From Polaromonas sp. (GTDB lineage: Bacteria > Pseudomonadota > Gammaproteobacteria > Burkholderiales > Burkholderiaceae_C), in the NCBI RefSeq assembly GCF_029945895.1, contig NZ_JAQSDL010000014.1:18662-82661 (forward strand): a DNA stretch of 64,000 nt, in the 5' to 3' direction. Position numbers and translations under genes: made by a program. Every line of letters starts with the position of its first letter. The first letter of the stretch is position 1. Below the pieces are notes generated by a model, which was not told the DNA's origin, ran no database searches, and saw nothing but the letters and a program-made list of their open reading frames with translations. Positions 36,370 through 45,731 of the stretch are shown here, one piece after another.

Positions 36370-36555
36370 ATGAACTTAAAAAACGCTCTCAAAACAATAG
36401 CTGCTTGCGCAATACCGACATGGGCTACATCCACATTTGCTCATGATGGTCACGCCATGGCGGGCACCCACTGGCACGCCACCGATGTCTGGGGTTTTGT
36501 GGCCATGGCGGGTGTGCTCGCGCTGGCCATCTGGCTGTCGCGCGGCGACAAGTGA
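36370..36555 (+). CDS. Small His-rich membrane protein between ureA and ureB
   Basis: 61 residues. An N-terminal signal-like segment ([16 protein letters not shown]) is followed by a His cluster ([15 protein letters not shown]) and one C-terminal membrane helix ([20 protein letters not shown]). It lies 29 bases after ureA and 7 before ureB in the same direction, so it is co-transcribed with urease. Four His in 14 residues on the periplasmic side suggest nickel or other metal handling; this is inference. It is not UreJ/HupE, which is much larger. The DNA of its signal region matches the dispersed palindromic repeat. Confidence 0.72.
   Translation: MNLKNALKTIAACAIPTWATSTFAHDGHAMAGTHWHATDVWGFVAMAGVLALAIWLSRGDK
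36384..36426 (+). repeat. Dispersed palindromic repeat, copy H, in the small ure ORF
   Basis: GCTCTCAAAACAATAGCTGCTTGCGC followed by GGGCT: the right arm and GCGC block of the repeat are well kept, the left arm is diverged. It encodes TIAACAI of the signal-like segment. Confidence 0.45.
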
Positions 36556-36562
36556 GGCGCCC

Positions 36563-36868
36563 ATGATTCCCGGCGAACTGCTGACCGACGGCCCCGACCA
36601 TGAACTCAATACCGGGCGCCGCACCCTGACCGTGGTGGTGCAAAACAGCGCCGACCGGCCGATCCAGGTCGGCTCGCATTACCACTTCGCCGAAACCAAC
36701 GGCGCGCTGGCTTTCGACCGCGCTGCGGCGCAGGGCATGCGCCTGAACATCGCGTCCGGAACGGCAGTGCGCTTCGAGCCCGGGCAGCAGCGCACGGTGG
36801 AACTGGTGGACTTCGCCGGTGAACGGGAAATTTACGGCTTTCGCGGCCTGGTTCAGGGAGCACTTTGA
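36563..36868 (+). CDS. ureB: Urease subunit beta
   Basis: 101 residues, the usual length. [38 protein letters not shown] and [17 protein letters not shown] are diagnostic. It packs against UreA and UreC in the (UreABC)3 trimer. Its TGA overlaps the ureC ATG (36868), so the subunits are translationally coupled. The frame is open to 36437 but the family N-terminus fixes the start at 36563. Confidence 0.97.
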   Translation: MIPGELLTDGPDHELNTGRRTLTVVVQNSADRPIQVGSHYHFAETNGALAFDRAAAQGMRLNIASGTAVRFEPGQQRTVELVDFAGEREIYGFRGLVQGAL

Positions 36869-38610
36869 TGGCCACGATCGGACGACGAGCTTACGCAGAA
36901 ATGTTCGGCCCCACCGTGGGCGACCGCCTGCGCCTGTCCGACACCGAGTTGATGATCGAAGTCGAGGCCGACTACACCTTGCGCGCCGGCAGTTACGGCG
37001 AAGAGGTGAAGTTCGGCGGCGGCAAGACCATCCGTGACGGCATGGCGCAGTCGCAGAAAACCCGTGCCGAAGGCGCGATGGACTGCGTGATGACCAACGC
37101 GCTCATCATCGACCACTGGGGCATTGTCAAAGCCGACATCGGCCTCAAGGGCGGGCGCATCGCGGCCATCGGCAAGGCCGGCAACCCCGACACCCAGCCC
37201 GGCGTCGAGATGATCATCGGCCCCGGCACCGAGATCATCAGCTGCGAAGGCATGATCGTCACCGCCGGCGGCATCGACTCGCACATCCATTTCATCTGCC
37301 CGCAGCAGATTGAGGAAGCGCTGACCTCGGGCGTGACCACCATGCTGGGCGGCGGCACCGGCCCGGCCACCGGCACCTTTGCCACCACCTGCACGCCCGG
37401 CCCCTGGAACATCGAGCGCATGCTGCAGGCGGCCGATGCCTTCCCGATGAACCTGGGTTTTCTGGGCAAAGGCAACGCCAGCCTGCCGGCCGCGCTGCAT
37501 GAACAAATCGATGCCGGCGTGATCGGCCTGAAGCTGCATGAGGACTGGGGCACGACACCGGCCGCGATCAGCAACTGCCTGGACGTCGCCGAAGAAACCG
37601 ATGTGCAGGTCGCCATCCACAGCGACACGCTCAATGAAAGCGGTTTTGTCGAAAATACGATTGCCGCCACCAAGGGCCGCACCCTGTGCGCCTTCCACAC
37701 CGAAGGCGCGGGCGGCGGCCATGCACCCGACATCCTCAAGGTGGTTGGCGAGCAGAACTTTTTGCCGTCCTCGACCAACCCCACCATGCCCTACACCGTC
37801 AACACGCTGGACGAACATGTGGACATGCTGATGGTCTGCCACCACCTGGACCCGGCGATTGCCGAGGACCTGGCTTTTGCAGAAAGCCGCATCCGCAAGG
37901 AAACTATTGCCGCTGAAGATGTGCTGCACGACCTGGGCGCGATCAGCATGATGAGCAGCGACAGCCAGGCCATGGGCAGGGTCGGCGAGGTCATCATCCG
38001 CACCTGGCAAACCGCGCACAAGATGAAGCTGCAGCGCGGCAAGCTGCAAGGACCACAAGCCGGCGGCGGCGCCGGGGACACCGATCGCAACGACAACTTC
38101 CGCGTCAAGCGTTACATCAGCAAATACACCATCAACCCGGCGATCGCCCACGGTATCTCGCACGAGGTCGGCTCCGTCGAAGTTGGCAAGTGGGCCGATC
38201 TGGTGGTCTGGAAACCGGCCTTCTTCGGCATCAAGCCGGCGCTGATTCTCAAGGGCGGCTTCATCGCGATGGCTGCGATGGGTGATCCCAACGCCTCCAT
38301 CCCGACACCGCAGCCGGTGCACTATCGGCCCATGTTCGGCGGCTTCGGCGGCGCGATTGCCAAGGGCTCGCTGACCTTTGTGTCGCAGGCCGGTCTGGCC
38401 GGCGGCATCAAGGAGCGTTTTGGTCTGGCCAAGAACCTGGCCGCCGTGAAGAACATACGCGGCGTGCAGAAGCGCCACATGATCCACAATGATTACGCGC
38501 CGAAAATGGAAGTTGATGCACAGACCTACTCGGTGCGCGCCGACGGCCAGTTGCTCACCTGCGAGCCGGCGACCAGCCTGCCGATGACACAACGCTACTT
38601 TCTTTTCTGA
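36868..38610 (+). CDS. ureC: Urease subunit alpha (catalytic)
   Basis: 580 residues. Carries the di-nickel site: H139/H141 (SHIHF), the carbamylated lysine K222 (GLKLHEDWG), H251, H277 and D365 (SSDSQAMGR), with the mobile-flap C324-H325. Numbering is offset by 5 from the Klebsiella enzyme and all ligands are present. An extra glycine-rich stretch of about ten residues (around 394-404, [11 protein letters not shown]) lies before [10 protein letters not shown] and accounts for most of the extra length over the usual 567-571. The ATG at 36868 is preceded by an in-frame TTG at 36865, not favoured. Confidence 0.98.
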   Translation: MATIGRRAYAEMFGPTVGDRLRLSDTELMIEVEADYTLRAGSYGEEVKFGGGKTIRDGMAQSQKTRAEGAMDCVMTNALIIDHWGIVKADIGLKGGRIAAIGKAGNPDTQPGVEMIIGPGTEIISCEGMIVTAGGIDSHIHFICPQQIEEALTSGVTTMLGGGTGPATGTFATTCTPGPWNIERMLQAADAFPMNLGFLGKGNASLPAALHEQIDAGVIGLKLHEDWGTTPAAISNCLDVAEETDVQVAIHSDTLNESGFVENTIAATKGRTLCAFHTEGAGGGHAPDILKVVGEQNFLPSSTNPTMPYTVNTLDEHVDMLMVCHHLDPAIAEDLAFAESRIRKETIAAEDVLHDLGAISMMSSDSQAMGRVGEVIIRTWQTAHKMKLQRGKLQGPQAGGGAGDTDRNDNFRVKRYISKYTINPAIAHGISHEVGSVEVGKWADLVVWKPAFFGIKPALILKGGFIAMAAMGDPNASIPTPQPVHYRPMFGGFGGAIAKGSLTFVSQAGLAGGIKERFGLAKNLAAVKNIRGVQKRHMIHNDYAPKMEVDAQTYSVRADGQLLTCEPATSLPMTQRYFLF

Positions 38611-38624
38611 ACTGAATTTCCTCC

Positions 38625-39257
38625 ATGCTCCAGGTTTCCAAAATCATGCCGCAGGGCGCCGGCCTCGCCCCGGTGCTGCTCAAACGCGCTGCCACCGTCG
38701 AACTCGACTGGGACATCCGCCAGAAAAGCCGCTTCGAGGCCACCGACTCGCTGGGCCGGCAGCTCGGCATTTTTCTGCCGCGCGGCACCCTGGTGCGCGG
38801 TGGTGATGTGCTGGTGGCCGAAGACGGTTCGCTGGTCAAAGTCATCGCCGCGCCGCAAACCGTGCTGCGCATCACCGCCTGCACCAGCCACGGCAGCCCG
38901 TTCGACCTGACCCGCGCGGCCTATCATCTCGGCAACCGCCATGTGCCTATCGAACTCAAGCCGGATCACCTGAAGATAGAGCCCGACCATGTGCTGGCGG
39001 AGATGCTGCGGTCCATGCACCTGATCGTCAACGAGGTCAGCGAATCTTTCGAGCCTGAAGGCGGCGCGTATCGCTCGGGCGGCCACGGCCATGCGCATGA
39101 GGGTGGCCATGACCACGCCCATGCACCGGCTGCGGCGCCTGCGCTCCACGTGCACGGGCCCGACTGCAGTCACGGCCACGATCACGGACATGACCACGCG
39201 CACGAGGCGCAGCCGGTCGCGATCCAGGGCCACCCACACAAGCCGCATAGCCATTGA
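38625..39257 (+). CDS. ureE: Urease accessory protein UreE (nickel metallochaperone)
   Basis: 210 residues. UreE hands Ni2+ to UreG for urease assembly. The N-terminal peptide-binding domain ([18 protein letters not shown]) and the metal-binding domain ([25 protein letters not shown], with the conserved interface His) are followed by a tail of about 59 residues holding 18 His and one Cys, in GH/DH/AH repeats ending PHKPHSH. The tail is longer than the Klebsiella one and suggests nickel storage. Ends by overlapping the ureF TTG start. Confidence 0.96.
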   Translation: MLQVSKIMPQGAGLAPVLLKRAATVELDWDIRQKSRFEATDSLGRQLGIFLPRGTLVRGGDVLVAEDGSLVKVIAAPQTVLRITACTSHGSPFDLTRAAYHLGNRHVPIELKPDHLKIEPDHVLAEMLRSMHLIVNEVSESFEPEGGAYRSGGHGHAHEGGHDHAHAPAAAPALHVHGPDCSHGHDHGHDHAHEAQPVAIQGHPHKPHSH

Positions 39258-39952
39258 GCGCCACGGCCCCGCCCCTGCCGGCCGCCAGCCTGCTGCAACT
39301 GATCTGGCTGGCCTCCCCGGCCCTGCCCGTTGGCGGTTTTTCCTACTCCGAAGGACTGGAAGCCGGCGTGGACCGGGCGGGAGTAGCTACGGAAAGCATA
39401 GCGGCCGACTGGCTCAGCGACCAGTTGCACCTAAGCCTGGCGCGCGGCGACCTGGCGGTGATCGCGCAGGCGATCCCGGCCTGGCGCAACAAGCAGCTCG
39501 ACAGGGTGAAAGCGCTCAACGACTGGGTGCTGCAGACCCGCGAGACCAGCGAGCTGCGGGCGCAGGCCGAACAGATGGGACGCTCGCTGCTGGAATGGCT
39601 GCGCAATCACCACAGCGTCAGCGATGCAGCTATCGATGCCTGCGCGAAGTTGCCACCGACCTACCCCGTCACCTTTGCACTGGCCGCCTCACCGCTGGCT
39701 GCCGGTGTGCCCGATTGCCTGACCGCCTACGCATTTGGCTGGGCCGAAAACATGATGCAGGCCGCGCTCAAGTCGGTGCCGCTGGGCCAGAGCGCCGGCC
39801 AGCGCATCCTCGCGCGGCTGGCTGAAGAAATTCCCGCAGCCATCACGACGGCGATGGCGCTGGAAGACCGTGAACGCCAGGCCTTTTCGCCCATGCTGGC
39901 GATTCTTTCATCGCAACACGAAACCCAGTACTCCCGGCTTTTCCGCTCCTGA
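39254..39952 (+). CDS. ureF: Urease accessory protein UreF
   Basis: 232 residues, all-helical. Bridges UreD and UreG in the activation complex. [21 protein letters not shown] near the N-terminus and the C-terminal [14 protein letters not shown] are diagnostic. The only start compatible with the N-terminus is TTG at 39254, inside the ureE stop (TTGA); the next in-frame ATG falls far inside the protein. Re-initiation on the ureE stop is the likely mode of translation. Confidence 0.94.
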   Translation: MSATAPPLPAASLLQLIWLASPALPVGGFSYSEGLEAGVDRAGVATESIAADWLSDQLHLSLARGDLAVIAQAIPAWRNKQLDRVKALNDWVLQTRETSELRAQAEQMGRSLLEWLRNHHSVSDAAIDACAKLPPTYPVTFALAASPLAAGVPDCLTAYAFGWAENMMQAALKSVPLGQSAGQRILARLAEEIPAAITTAMALEDRERQAFSPMLAILSSQHETQYSRLFRS

Positions 39953-39982
39953 GCGCGAAGTCATCATTCCGAGGAACTTCCG

Positions 39983-40639
39983 ATGAGCATGCACCACATC
40001 CCCAACCGCACCAAGAAACTGCCCCCGCTGCGCGTCGGCATAGGCGGTCCCGTCGGCTCCGGAAAAACCACCCTGCTCGAGATGTTGTGCAAGGCCATGA
40101 AGGACAAGTACGACCTGGTGGCCATCACCAACGACATCTACACCAAGGAAGACCAGCGCATCCTGACCGTCAGCGGCGCGCTCGATGCCGAACGCATCAT
40201 GGGTGTGGAGACCGGCGGCTGCCCGCACACCGCGATCCGTGAAGACGCCTCCATCAACCTCGAGGCCATCGACCGCATGCTGGAAGACTTTCCCGACGCC
40301 GACGTGGTGTTTGTGGAGTCCGGCGGCGACAACCTGGCCGCGACCTTCAGCCCTGAACTCAGCGACCTGACGATTTACGTGATCGACGTCGCCGCTGGCG
40401 AAAAAATACCGCGCAAGGGCGGCCCCGGCATCACCAAAAGCGACCTGTTCGTCATCAACAAGACCGACCTGGCGCCCTACGTAGGCGCTGACCTGGCCGT
40501 GATGGAAGCCGACACCATCCGCATGCGCACCACCGCCAAAGGCCTGAAACCCTTTGTCATGACCAACCTGAAGACCAACACGGGCCTGACGGAGGTGGTG
40601 GCGTTTATTGAAAGCAAAGGCATGCTGGGCGCGGCTTGA
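39983..40639 (+). CDS. ureG: Urease accessory GTPase UreG
   Basis: 218 residues. SIMIBI-class GTPase that powers nickel insertion. P-loop [10 protein letters not shown] at residues 21-30, the CPH metal-binding motif in [16 protein letters not shown], the [15 protein letters not shown] segment and [13 protein letters not shown] are all present. A small His-containing N-terminus (MSMHHIPN) is short compared with His-tailed UreG proteins. Last gene of the operon, 30 bases after ureF; it faces a minus-strand gene 22 bases on. Confidence 0.97.
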   Translation: MSMHHIPNRTKKLPPLRVGIGGPVGSGKTTLLEMLCKAMKDKYDLVAITNDIYTKEDQRILTVSGALDAERIMGVETGGCPHTAIREDASINLEAIDRMLEDFPDADVVFVESGGDNLAATFSPELSDLTIYVIDVAAGEKIPRKGGPGITKSDLFVINKTDLAPYVGADLAVMEADTIRMRTTAKGLKPFVMTNLKTNTGLTEVVAFIESKGMLGAA

Positions 40640-40661
40640 GCCTGGGCCGGGGTACCCGCCT

Positions 40662-41183
40662 CTAGAGTTCGCCCGCGTCCTTGAGAACGCGCGCCTTGTA
40701 AATCAGACGCACGCTGGTCTGGCCCGCAGAACCGGATTGCAGGGCCAGAATGTCCACGCCATCGTGCACCCAGGAGGCGCTTCCGGCCTCCACGCTGGAC
40801 AAAGCCCCGTGCAGCGGCAGTTCCGGCCCATAAAGCCCCTGCAGCGAGGCCACCAGATGCGCGAAAGCCTCGCCGGATGGTGGGAAGGTGCCGGGTTGCA
40901 TCAGCAGTTCCACCCGCTGCAGCGCCGGCCCCGCAAAAAAGAAGGTCTCGTCGAAAACCAGACCGGCCTGCTGGACACCATCAACCCTCCAGCGCCCGAC
41001 AGCACCAGCGACGGACTGCGGCCGGGGAACCGGATGAAGTCCCGGTACAGCTTCGCGCAACTCGGAAACGGTCACGCCCAGATGCACCCCGGGCGGAATC
41101 AGCGGCTGTGCGGCTGCGGGGCCGGCGCAAACAGCCAGCAACAAGCTGACGAGAGCGGACCAACAACGAAAGGGGGAAATCAT
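40662..41183 (-). CDS. Hypothetical exported protein
   Basis: 173 residues. The signal peptide (WSALVSLLLAVCAGPAAAQ) is followed by a globular domain with GVHLGVTVSELREAVPGLHPV, a form often seen in small exported beta proteins of Burkholderiales, then GSASWVHDGVDILALQ. No named family recognised. The frame is open across the tRNA gene upstream to 41534, which cannot be coding there, so the ATG at 41183 is the start. Convergent with ureG. Confidence 0.72.
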   Translation of the reverse strand: MISPFRCWSALVSLLLAVCAGPAAAQPLIPPGVHLGVTVSELREAVPGLHPVPRPQSVAGAVGRWRVDGVQQAGLVFDETFFFAGPALQRVELLMQPGTFPPSGEAFAHLVASLQGLYGPELPLHGALSSVEAGSASWVHDGVDILALQSGSAGQTSVRLIYKARVLKDAGEL

Positions 41184-41220
41184 GGGGGTAGATTGGGCTG
41201 CCGGCCGGTGTCGGGCCGTC

Positions 41221-41308
41221 TGGCGGAAGCGGTGAGATTCGAACTCACGAAAGGTTTCCCTTTGCCGGTTTTCAAGACCGGTGCAATCGACCACTCTGCC
41301 ACGCTTCC
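41221..41308 (-). tRNA. tRNA-Ser (anticodon TGA)
   Basis: 88 bases including encoded CCA. The acceptor stem GGAAGCG/CGCTTCC with discriminator G, the anticodon loop CTTGAAA giving TGA, a long variable arm typical of serine tRNA and TTCGAATC in the T loop are all visible on the minus strand. Confidence 0.95.
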
Positions 41309-41555
41309 AGAGGGGTAGTTTAACCGCTAACAGGCGAACCGACTCCAGGCCGCCTGCCTTGACGCGCCGCGTAGAGGGGATCGGCGAGACTGTGGTGAAG
41401 GCCGCGGATCGGAAGAACATCCGGCGCCGTTTTCCTGGCGCACCCAACCCCTGCGATATCCCCGGCAGCAGACGGTTTACCGCAGCCGGCCGGCGCAGTA
41501 CCATTTGTGCTGCATGCCACCCCGCGCATGTCAATCCGCTTCCAGGGAGTCAGCC

Positions 41556-42033
41556 ATGAACCGTCTCGTCAAACATCTGGTTTTCGCGTTGCTGTCTGTC
41601 TGCTCAGCGGCCTTTGCCGCGGGCGACGTGAGCAGTTCGGCGGACGCCGGCGCTTCTGCCGACCCTGTGCTGGCGGCCACCCAGGCCGCGTTTGCGAAGA
41701 AGAACTGGGCCGCCGCCCAGAGCGGCTTGCAGAAAGCGCTGGCGGGCTCGCCGCAAAAATTCCGACTACCACAACCTCTACGCCTATTCGATCCGCAAGG
41801 GCGCGAACCCGGACATGGCGCTGGTGTTCAAGCACTACGGGGAAGCCCTGCGTCTCAACCCGAAACACCGCGGCGCGCATGAATATGTGGGCGAGGCCTA
41901 CCTGATGGTGGGGGACCTGGCCAAGGCCAAGCAGCATCTGGCCGCGCTCGACAAGCTGTGCTTCATGCCGTGCGAAGAGTACACCGACCTGAAGAAGGCG
42001 ATTGCTGCTTACGAGGCAAAACGCAAGCCCTGA
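41556..42033 (+). pseudogene. Exported TPR-like protein, broken by a one-base frameshift
   Basis: The ATG at 41556 gives a signal peptide (VFALLSVCSAAFAAG) and AFAKKNWAAAQSGLQKALAGSPQ, then the sense is lost. From the same point the +1 frame continues with NSDYHNLYAYSIRKG, FKHYGEALRLNPKHRGAHEYVGEAYL and ends at 42033. Removing one A from the run of five at 41755-41759 rejoins the frames into 158 residues with a TPR-type motif. Either the gene is broken here or the extra A is a sequencing error; the tail is well preserved, which favours an error or a recent mutation. Function unknown. Confidence 0.8.
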
Positions 42034-42067
42034 GGCAAAGACGCGCCCAGGTCCCACGACTTGGTGC

Positions 42068-43309
42068 TCAATCCGCCAGAAAAAGCGTCTGCAAATCGTT
42101 CAGGAAGTCAAAGCCGCGCTCGGTCGGCTTGACCCGCGCCAAGTCGCGCTCGATCAGGCCCTTGCGTTCGGCCTCGTCCAACCCGGTCTGGATCGCCGTC
42201 AACGGCAAGCCGGTTTTTTCAGAAAAATCCTGCAGTTTGAAGCCCTCGCGCAGGCGCAGGGCGTTGAGCATGAACTCGAACGGCAAATCGGCACGGCTGA
42301 CCTCGTTGTCCTGCGCCACCGGCGTGCCGGCGAGCGCCTTGTCCATGTAGAGCCTGGGCTCCCGAAAGCGCACCTGGCGCACCACTCGGTGCGCAAAACT
42401 GAGCTTGCTGTGGGCGCCGGCGCCTATGCCCAGGTAGTCGCCGAACTTCCAGTAGTTCAGGTTGTGCAGGCAGCAGTGGCCGGGCTTGGCGTAAGCCGAT
42501 ATCTCGTACCGGTCCATACCCGCCACTCCGGTCAGTTCGGTGATACGGTCCAGCATGGCGTAAGCGTCGTCGTCCTCCGGCAGCACCGGCGGGTGTCTGG
42601 CGAAGAAGGTGTTGGGTTCGACCGTCAGCTGGTAGATCGAGATATGCGGGGGCGCAAACACCAGCGCCTGCTGCATGTCGTGCTCGAGCCCGGCCAGCGT
42701 TTGCCCGGGCAAGGCGTACATGATGTCGAGGTTGAAGGTGTCAAAAGCCTGCGCGGCTTCCTCGACCGCAGCGATGGCCTGCGCGCGGTCGTGCACCCGG
42801 CCCAGCGCCTGCAAATGCTGGTCGTCAAAACTCTGTACGCCGATCGACAGCCGTGTGACACCAGCGCTGCGAAAGGCCTTGAAGCGGTGTTTCTCAAAGG
42901 TACCCGGGTTGGCTTCGAGCGTGATTTCGCAGTCGGGCTCCAGCCGCAGCCGCGCGCGGATGTCAGCCAACAGGCGGTCGATGGCCTGCGGCGAGAACAG
43001 GCTGGGCGTACCGCCGCCAATGAAGATGCTGTGCACCGTGCGGCCCCAGATCAGTGGCAGCGAGGCTTCCAGGTCGGCCATCAGCGCGTCAAGGTAACGC
43101 CGCTCGGGCAACTCGCCAGACACTTCGTGCGAGTTGAAATCGCAGTAAGGGCACTTCTTGAGGCACCAGGGCAGGTGCACATAAAGCGACAGCGGTGGCA
43201 ATGCAGACAGCCGCAGCGTGCCGTCCCGCATGTAGTGCTGGATGTCCTTGAGCCCCGCCCCGGCTTCCTCCCTGGGCGACGCGCTGACAACAGGAATGGG
43301 AAAAGTCAT
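42068..43309 (-). CDS. hemW: Radical SAM haem chaperone HemW (coproporphyrinogen oxidase-like)
   Basis: 413 residues. The radical SAM 4Fe-4S motif C49xxxC53xxC56 (PWCLKKCPYCDF) with preceding SLYVHLP and the SAM-binding GGGTPSLF mark the HemN/HemW family; HemN-specific N-terminal sequence is lacking, which favours HemW, the factor that inserts haem into respiratory enzymes. The C-terminal HemN_C domain (LPFEFMLNALRLREGF) is present. Lies 34 bases after rdgB in the minus-strand run rdgB-hemW. Confidence 0.93.
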   Translation of the reverse strand: MTFPIPVVSASPREEAGAGLKDIQHYMRDGTLRLSALPPLSLYVHLPWCLKKCPYCDFNSHEVSGELPERRYLDALMADLEASLPLIWGRTVHSIFIGGGTPSLFSPQAIDRLLADIRARLRLEPDCEITLEANPGTFEKHRFKAFRSAGVTRLSIGVQSFDDQHLQALGRVHDRAQAIAAVEEAAQAFDTFNLDIMYALPGQTLAGLEHDMQQALVFAPPHISIYQLTVEPNTFFARHPPVLPEDDDAYAMLDRITELTGVAGMDRYEISAYAKPGHCCLHNLNYWKFGDYLGIGAGAHSKLSFAHRVVRQVRFREPRLYMDKALAGTPVAQDNEVSRADLPFEFMLNALRLREGFKLQDFSEKTGLPLTAIQTGLDEAERKGLIERDLARVKPTERGFDFLNDLQTLFLAD

Positions 43310-43343
43310 GGGAATACGAATACAGATACGAAGACCAGAACGT

Positions 43344-43943
43344 TCACAGCCAGCGCTCGCGCATCAGGTCCATCATCTGGCGCGCCGCTATGCCGCGGTG
43401 GCTGTGGGCGTTTTTCACCTCGACCGGCAGTTCGGCAAAGGTCTTGCCGAAGGACGGAATGAACATCACCGGGTCGAAGCCGAAACCGTTGCTGCCCACC
43501 GGCTCGCGCGCGATCTCGCCGCTGACACGGCCTACGGCGATCAGGGGCTCGGGGTCATCGGCAGACCGCAGCGCCACGAGGGTGCTGACCAGCGCGGCGC
43601 GGCGCTGCTCCATGCCAGCCATCTGTTCGAGCAGGGCGCGCACATTGTTGTCATCGCCTTTGTCGTAGCCAAACTGCGTGGCGTAAAAAGCCGTGTCCAC
43701 GCCCGGCAGCCCGCCAAAGGCATCGACACACAAGCCAGCGTCGTCGGCCAGCGCCGGCAGGCCGCTGAGCCGTGATGCATGGCGCGCCTTGGCCAGGGCG
43801 TTTTCGACAAAAGTCCGAAAGGGTTCCTCGGCCTCAGGGATGCCCAGGTCAGACTGTTTCACCAGCGTCACGCCCAGCGGTGCCAGCATGGCCTGCAGTT
43901 CAGCGAGTTTTCCGGGGTTGTTCGATGCGAGTACGATTTTCAT
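43344..43943 (-). CDS. rdgB: XTP/dITP diphosphatase (RdgB/HAM1)
   Basis: 199 residues. Removes non-canonical purine triphosphates (dITP, XTP) from nucleotide pools. KIVLASNNPGKLAEL at the N-terminus, FVENALAKARHASRLSGLPALADDAGL and the C-terminal GSNGFGFDPVMFIP and SHRGIAARQM are diagnostic. No clear ribosome site; the leader just upstream is a copy of the dispersed palindromic repeat, and an ATG two codons earlier (43949) is also possible. Between rph and hemW. Confidence 0.95.
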   Translation of the reverse strand: MKIVLASNNPGKLAELQAMLAPLGVTLVKQSDLGIPEAEEPFRTFVENALAKARHASRLSGLPALADDAGLCVDAFGGLPGVDTAFYATQFGYDKGDDNNVRALLEQMAGMEQRRAALVSTLVALRSADDPEPLIAVGRVSGEIAREPVGSNGFGFDPVMFIPSFGKTFAELPVEVKNAHSHRGIAARQMMDLMRERWL

Positions 43944-43950
43944 AAACAAA

Positions 43951-44000
43951 ATATGGCTTCAGCCCAATCAGGGCGGGCGCAAGCAGCTATTAATTCAGGA
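43951..44000 (-). repeat. Dispersed palindromic repeat, copy D
   Basis: On the minus strand: TGAATTAATAGCTGCTTGCGCCCGCCCTGATTGGGCTGAAGCC. It runs through the rph stop codon to just before the rdgB start. Confidence 0.6.
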
Positions 44001-44718
44001 GCGACTGCTGCTGCTGCACGACCAGCTCGCTGATGCCCTTTTCAGCCAGCAGGAGCAGCGCGTCCATCTCCTTGCGCGAGAAAGCCGCACCTTCCGCTGT
44101 GCCCTGCACTTCGACGTAATGGCCGGCGCCGGTCATCACCACGTTCATGTCGGTATCGCAACTGACGTCTTCAATGTATTCGAGGTCGAGCAAGGGCGTT
44201 CCCTGCACGATGCCGACAGAAATGGCTGCCACATGACCGATGATCGGTGTTTCCTTGAGCTTGCCTTCAGCCAGCAACTTGTTCACCGCGTCCTGCGCAG
44301 CGACAAAGGCGCCGGTGATGCTGGCCGTGCGTGTGCCGCCGTCGGCCTGGATCACGTCGCAGTCGAGATGTATGGTCCGTTCACCGAGTTTTTTCAGGTC
44401 GAACACGGCGCGCATAGAGCGGCCGATCAGGCGCTGGATTTCCTGCGTGCGCCCGCTCTGCTTGCCGCGCGCGGCCTCGCGGTCGCTGCGGGTGTGGGTG
44501 GCGCGCGGCAGCATGCCGTATTCGGCGGTGACCCAGCCCTCGCCACTGCCCTTTTTGTGGCCCGGCACTTTTTCCTCGACCGAGGCGGTGCAGAGCACCC
44601 GCGTCGCGCCAAACTCGATCAGGACCGAGCCTTCCGCATAGGCGGTGTAGGCCCGGGTGATGCGCACCGGGCGCAACTGGTCAGCGGCACGGGCGTTGCT
44701 TCTCGAAAATGAACTCAT
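43990..44718 (-). CDS. rph: Ribonuclease PH
   Basis: 242 residues. Phosphorolytic 3'-5' exonuclease that trims tRNA 3' ends. The N-terminal [60 protein letters not shown] (phosphate site) and [18 protein letters not shown] are diagnostic. Last codons and the stop (LLN-stop) overlap a repeat copy. Followed by rdgB 46 bases on. Confidence 0.96.
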   Translation of the reverse strand: MSSFSRSNARAADQLRPVRITRAYTAYAEGSVLIEFGATRVLCTASVEEKVPGHKKGSGEGWVTAEYGMLPRATHTRSDREAARGKQSGRTQEIQRLIGRSMRAVFDLKKLGERTIHLDCDVIQADGGTRTASITGAFVAAQDAVNKLLAEGKLKETPIIGHVAAISVGIVQGTPLLDLEYIEDVSCDTDMNVVMTGAGHYVEVQGTAEGAAFSRKEMDALLLLAEKGISELVVQQQQSLLN

Positions 44719-44828
44719 GGTCAGGGCTTTCTGGCGTCGCTACGCCCGGGGAAACAGGAAAAAAGAAAAGAGAAGTCAGGCCAAAGGCAGAACCTGCGCG
44801 AAGGCGGCCAAGCTGCCTGACGGGGAAC

Positions 44829-45731
44829 TCAGGCCTTTTTTGCCGCCGAGCGGCGGATCGCCTCGTTGATTTCAGCGATGGAGCGTTCGATCGCCGCATC
44901 GTCAAGGTCTTCGACGCTGGAGTCGAGCACGCCGGCCTGAATGGTCGATGCAAACACACCGTCCATGATGCTGTCGGTCGAAATGCCGCGCGTCGATTCA
45001 AAAGCGTCCGGGGTTTCCCATTCCATGGCCAGCACGGTGACGTTGTCGCTGTGCTCGCCGCCATTACGCAGTGCGTGTTCGACCATGTCGGGCACGGCCT
45101 CGGACACGCTGTTGCCAGCCATATGGCGGACAATTTCCGCGTCGGTCAATGTGCCCCACAGCCCGTCGGAGCACAGCATCAGCTTGTCGCCCTGCTGCAG
45201 GACAACCGGGCCGGCGATGTCGAACACCGGTTTGGAGGGCGACCCCAGGCAGGTGAACAGGATGTTGCGGTTCAGCCGCTCGAGTTTGATGATGCCGGCG
45301 TTTTGCTGCTCCAGGTAGGAGTGGTCGCGTGTGCGGGTCAGCAACTCGCCGTCTCGCACCACGTAGAGCCGCGAGTCGCCGCAATGGACCCAGGTCGCGC
45401 CCGATCCTTGCAAAATGGCTGCCACCACCGTGGTACGAGGCGTGTCGAGCATGCCTTTTTCGCTGGCATAACGGATGATCTGGTGGTGCGCCGCCATCAG
45501 GGCCGACGACAGAAATTCGGTGGTGTCCCTGACCAGCGGCCGGGCTTCCTTCTGATACAGCGCGGAGATGGTCTGCAGCGCCAGCTGGGCCGCGACCTCG
45601 CCTTCAGGGTGGCCGCCCATGCCGTCGGCCAGCACAAACAGGCCTGACTCGCGCGTGTAGCAATACCCCATGCGGTCTTCGTTTTTCTCGCGACCGCCCT
45701 TGCGACTGACCTGAAAGACCGAGAATTTCAT
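44829..45731 (-). CDS. PP2C-type serine/threonine protein phosphatase
   Basis: 300 residues. All metal-binding PP2C motifs are present: RKGGREKNEDRMG near the N-terminus, FVLADGMGGHPEGEVAA, WVHCGDSRLYVVRDGEL, LCSDGLWG and GEHSDNVTVLAM. A cytoplasmic Mn2+/Mg2+-dependent phosphatase that should reverse the kinase encoded just upstream; the two genes overlap by 4 bases (45728-45731). The C-terminal 50 residues are acidic/Ala-rich and not conserved. Confidence 0.94.
   Translation of the reverse strand: MKFSVFQVSRKGGREKNEDRMGYCYTRESGLFVLADGMGGHPEGEVAAQLALQTISALYQKEARPLVRDTTEFLSSALMAAHHQIIRYASEKGMLDTPRTTVVAAILQGSGATWVHCGDSRLYVVRDGELLTRTRDHSYLEQQNAGIIKLERLNRNILFTCLGSPSKPVFDIAGPVVLQQGDKLMLCSDGLWGTLTDAEIVRHMAGNSVSEAVPDMVEHALRNGGEHSDNVTVLAMEWETPDAFESTRGISTDSIMDGVFASTIQAGVLDSSVEDLDDAAIERSIAEINEAIRRSAAKKA

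Noticed and set aside
41755..41759. Programmed frameshift in the A5 run
   Set aside because: No slippery heptamer of the X-XXY-YYZ kind in the right frame and no downstream stem; a plain one-base insertion explains it.
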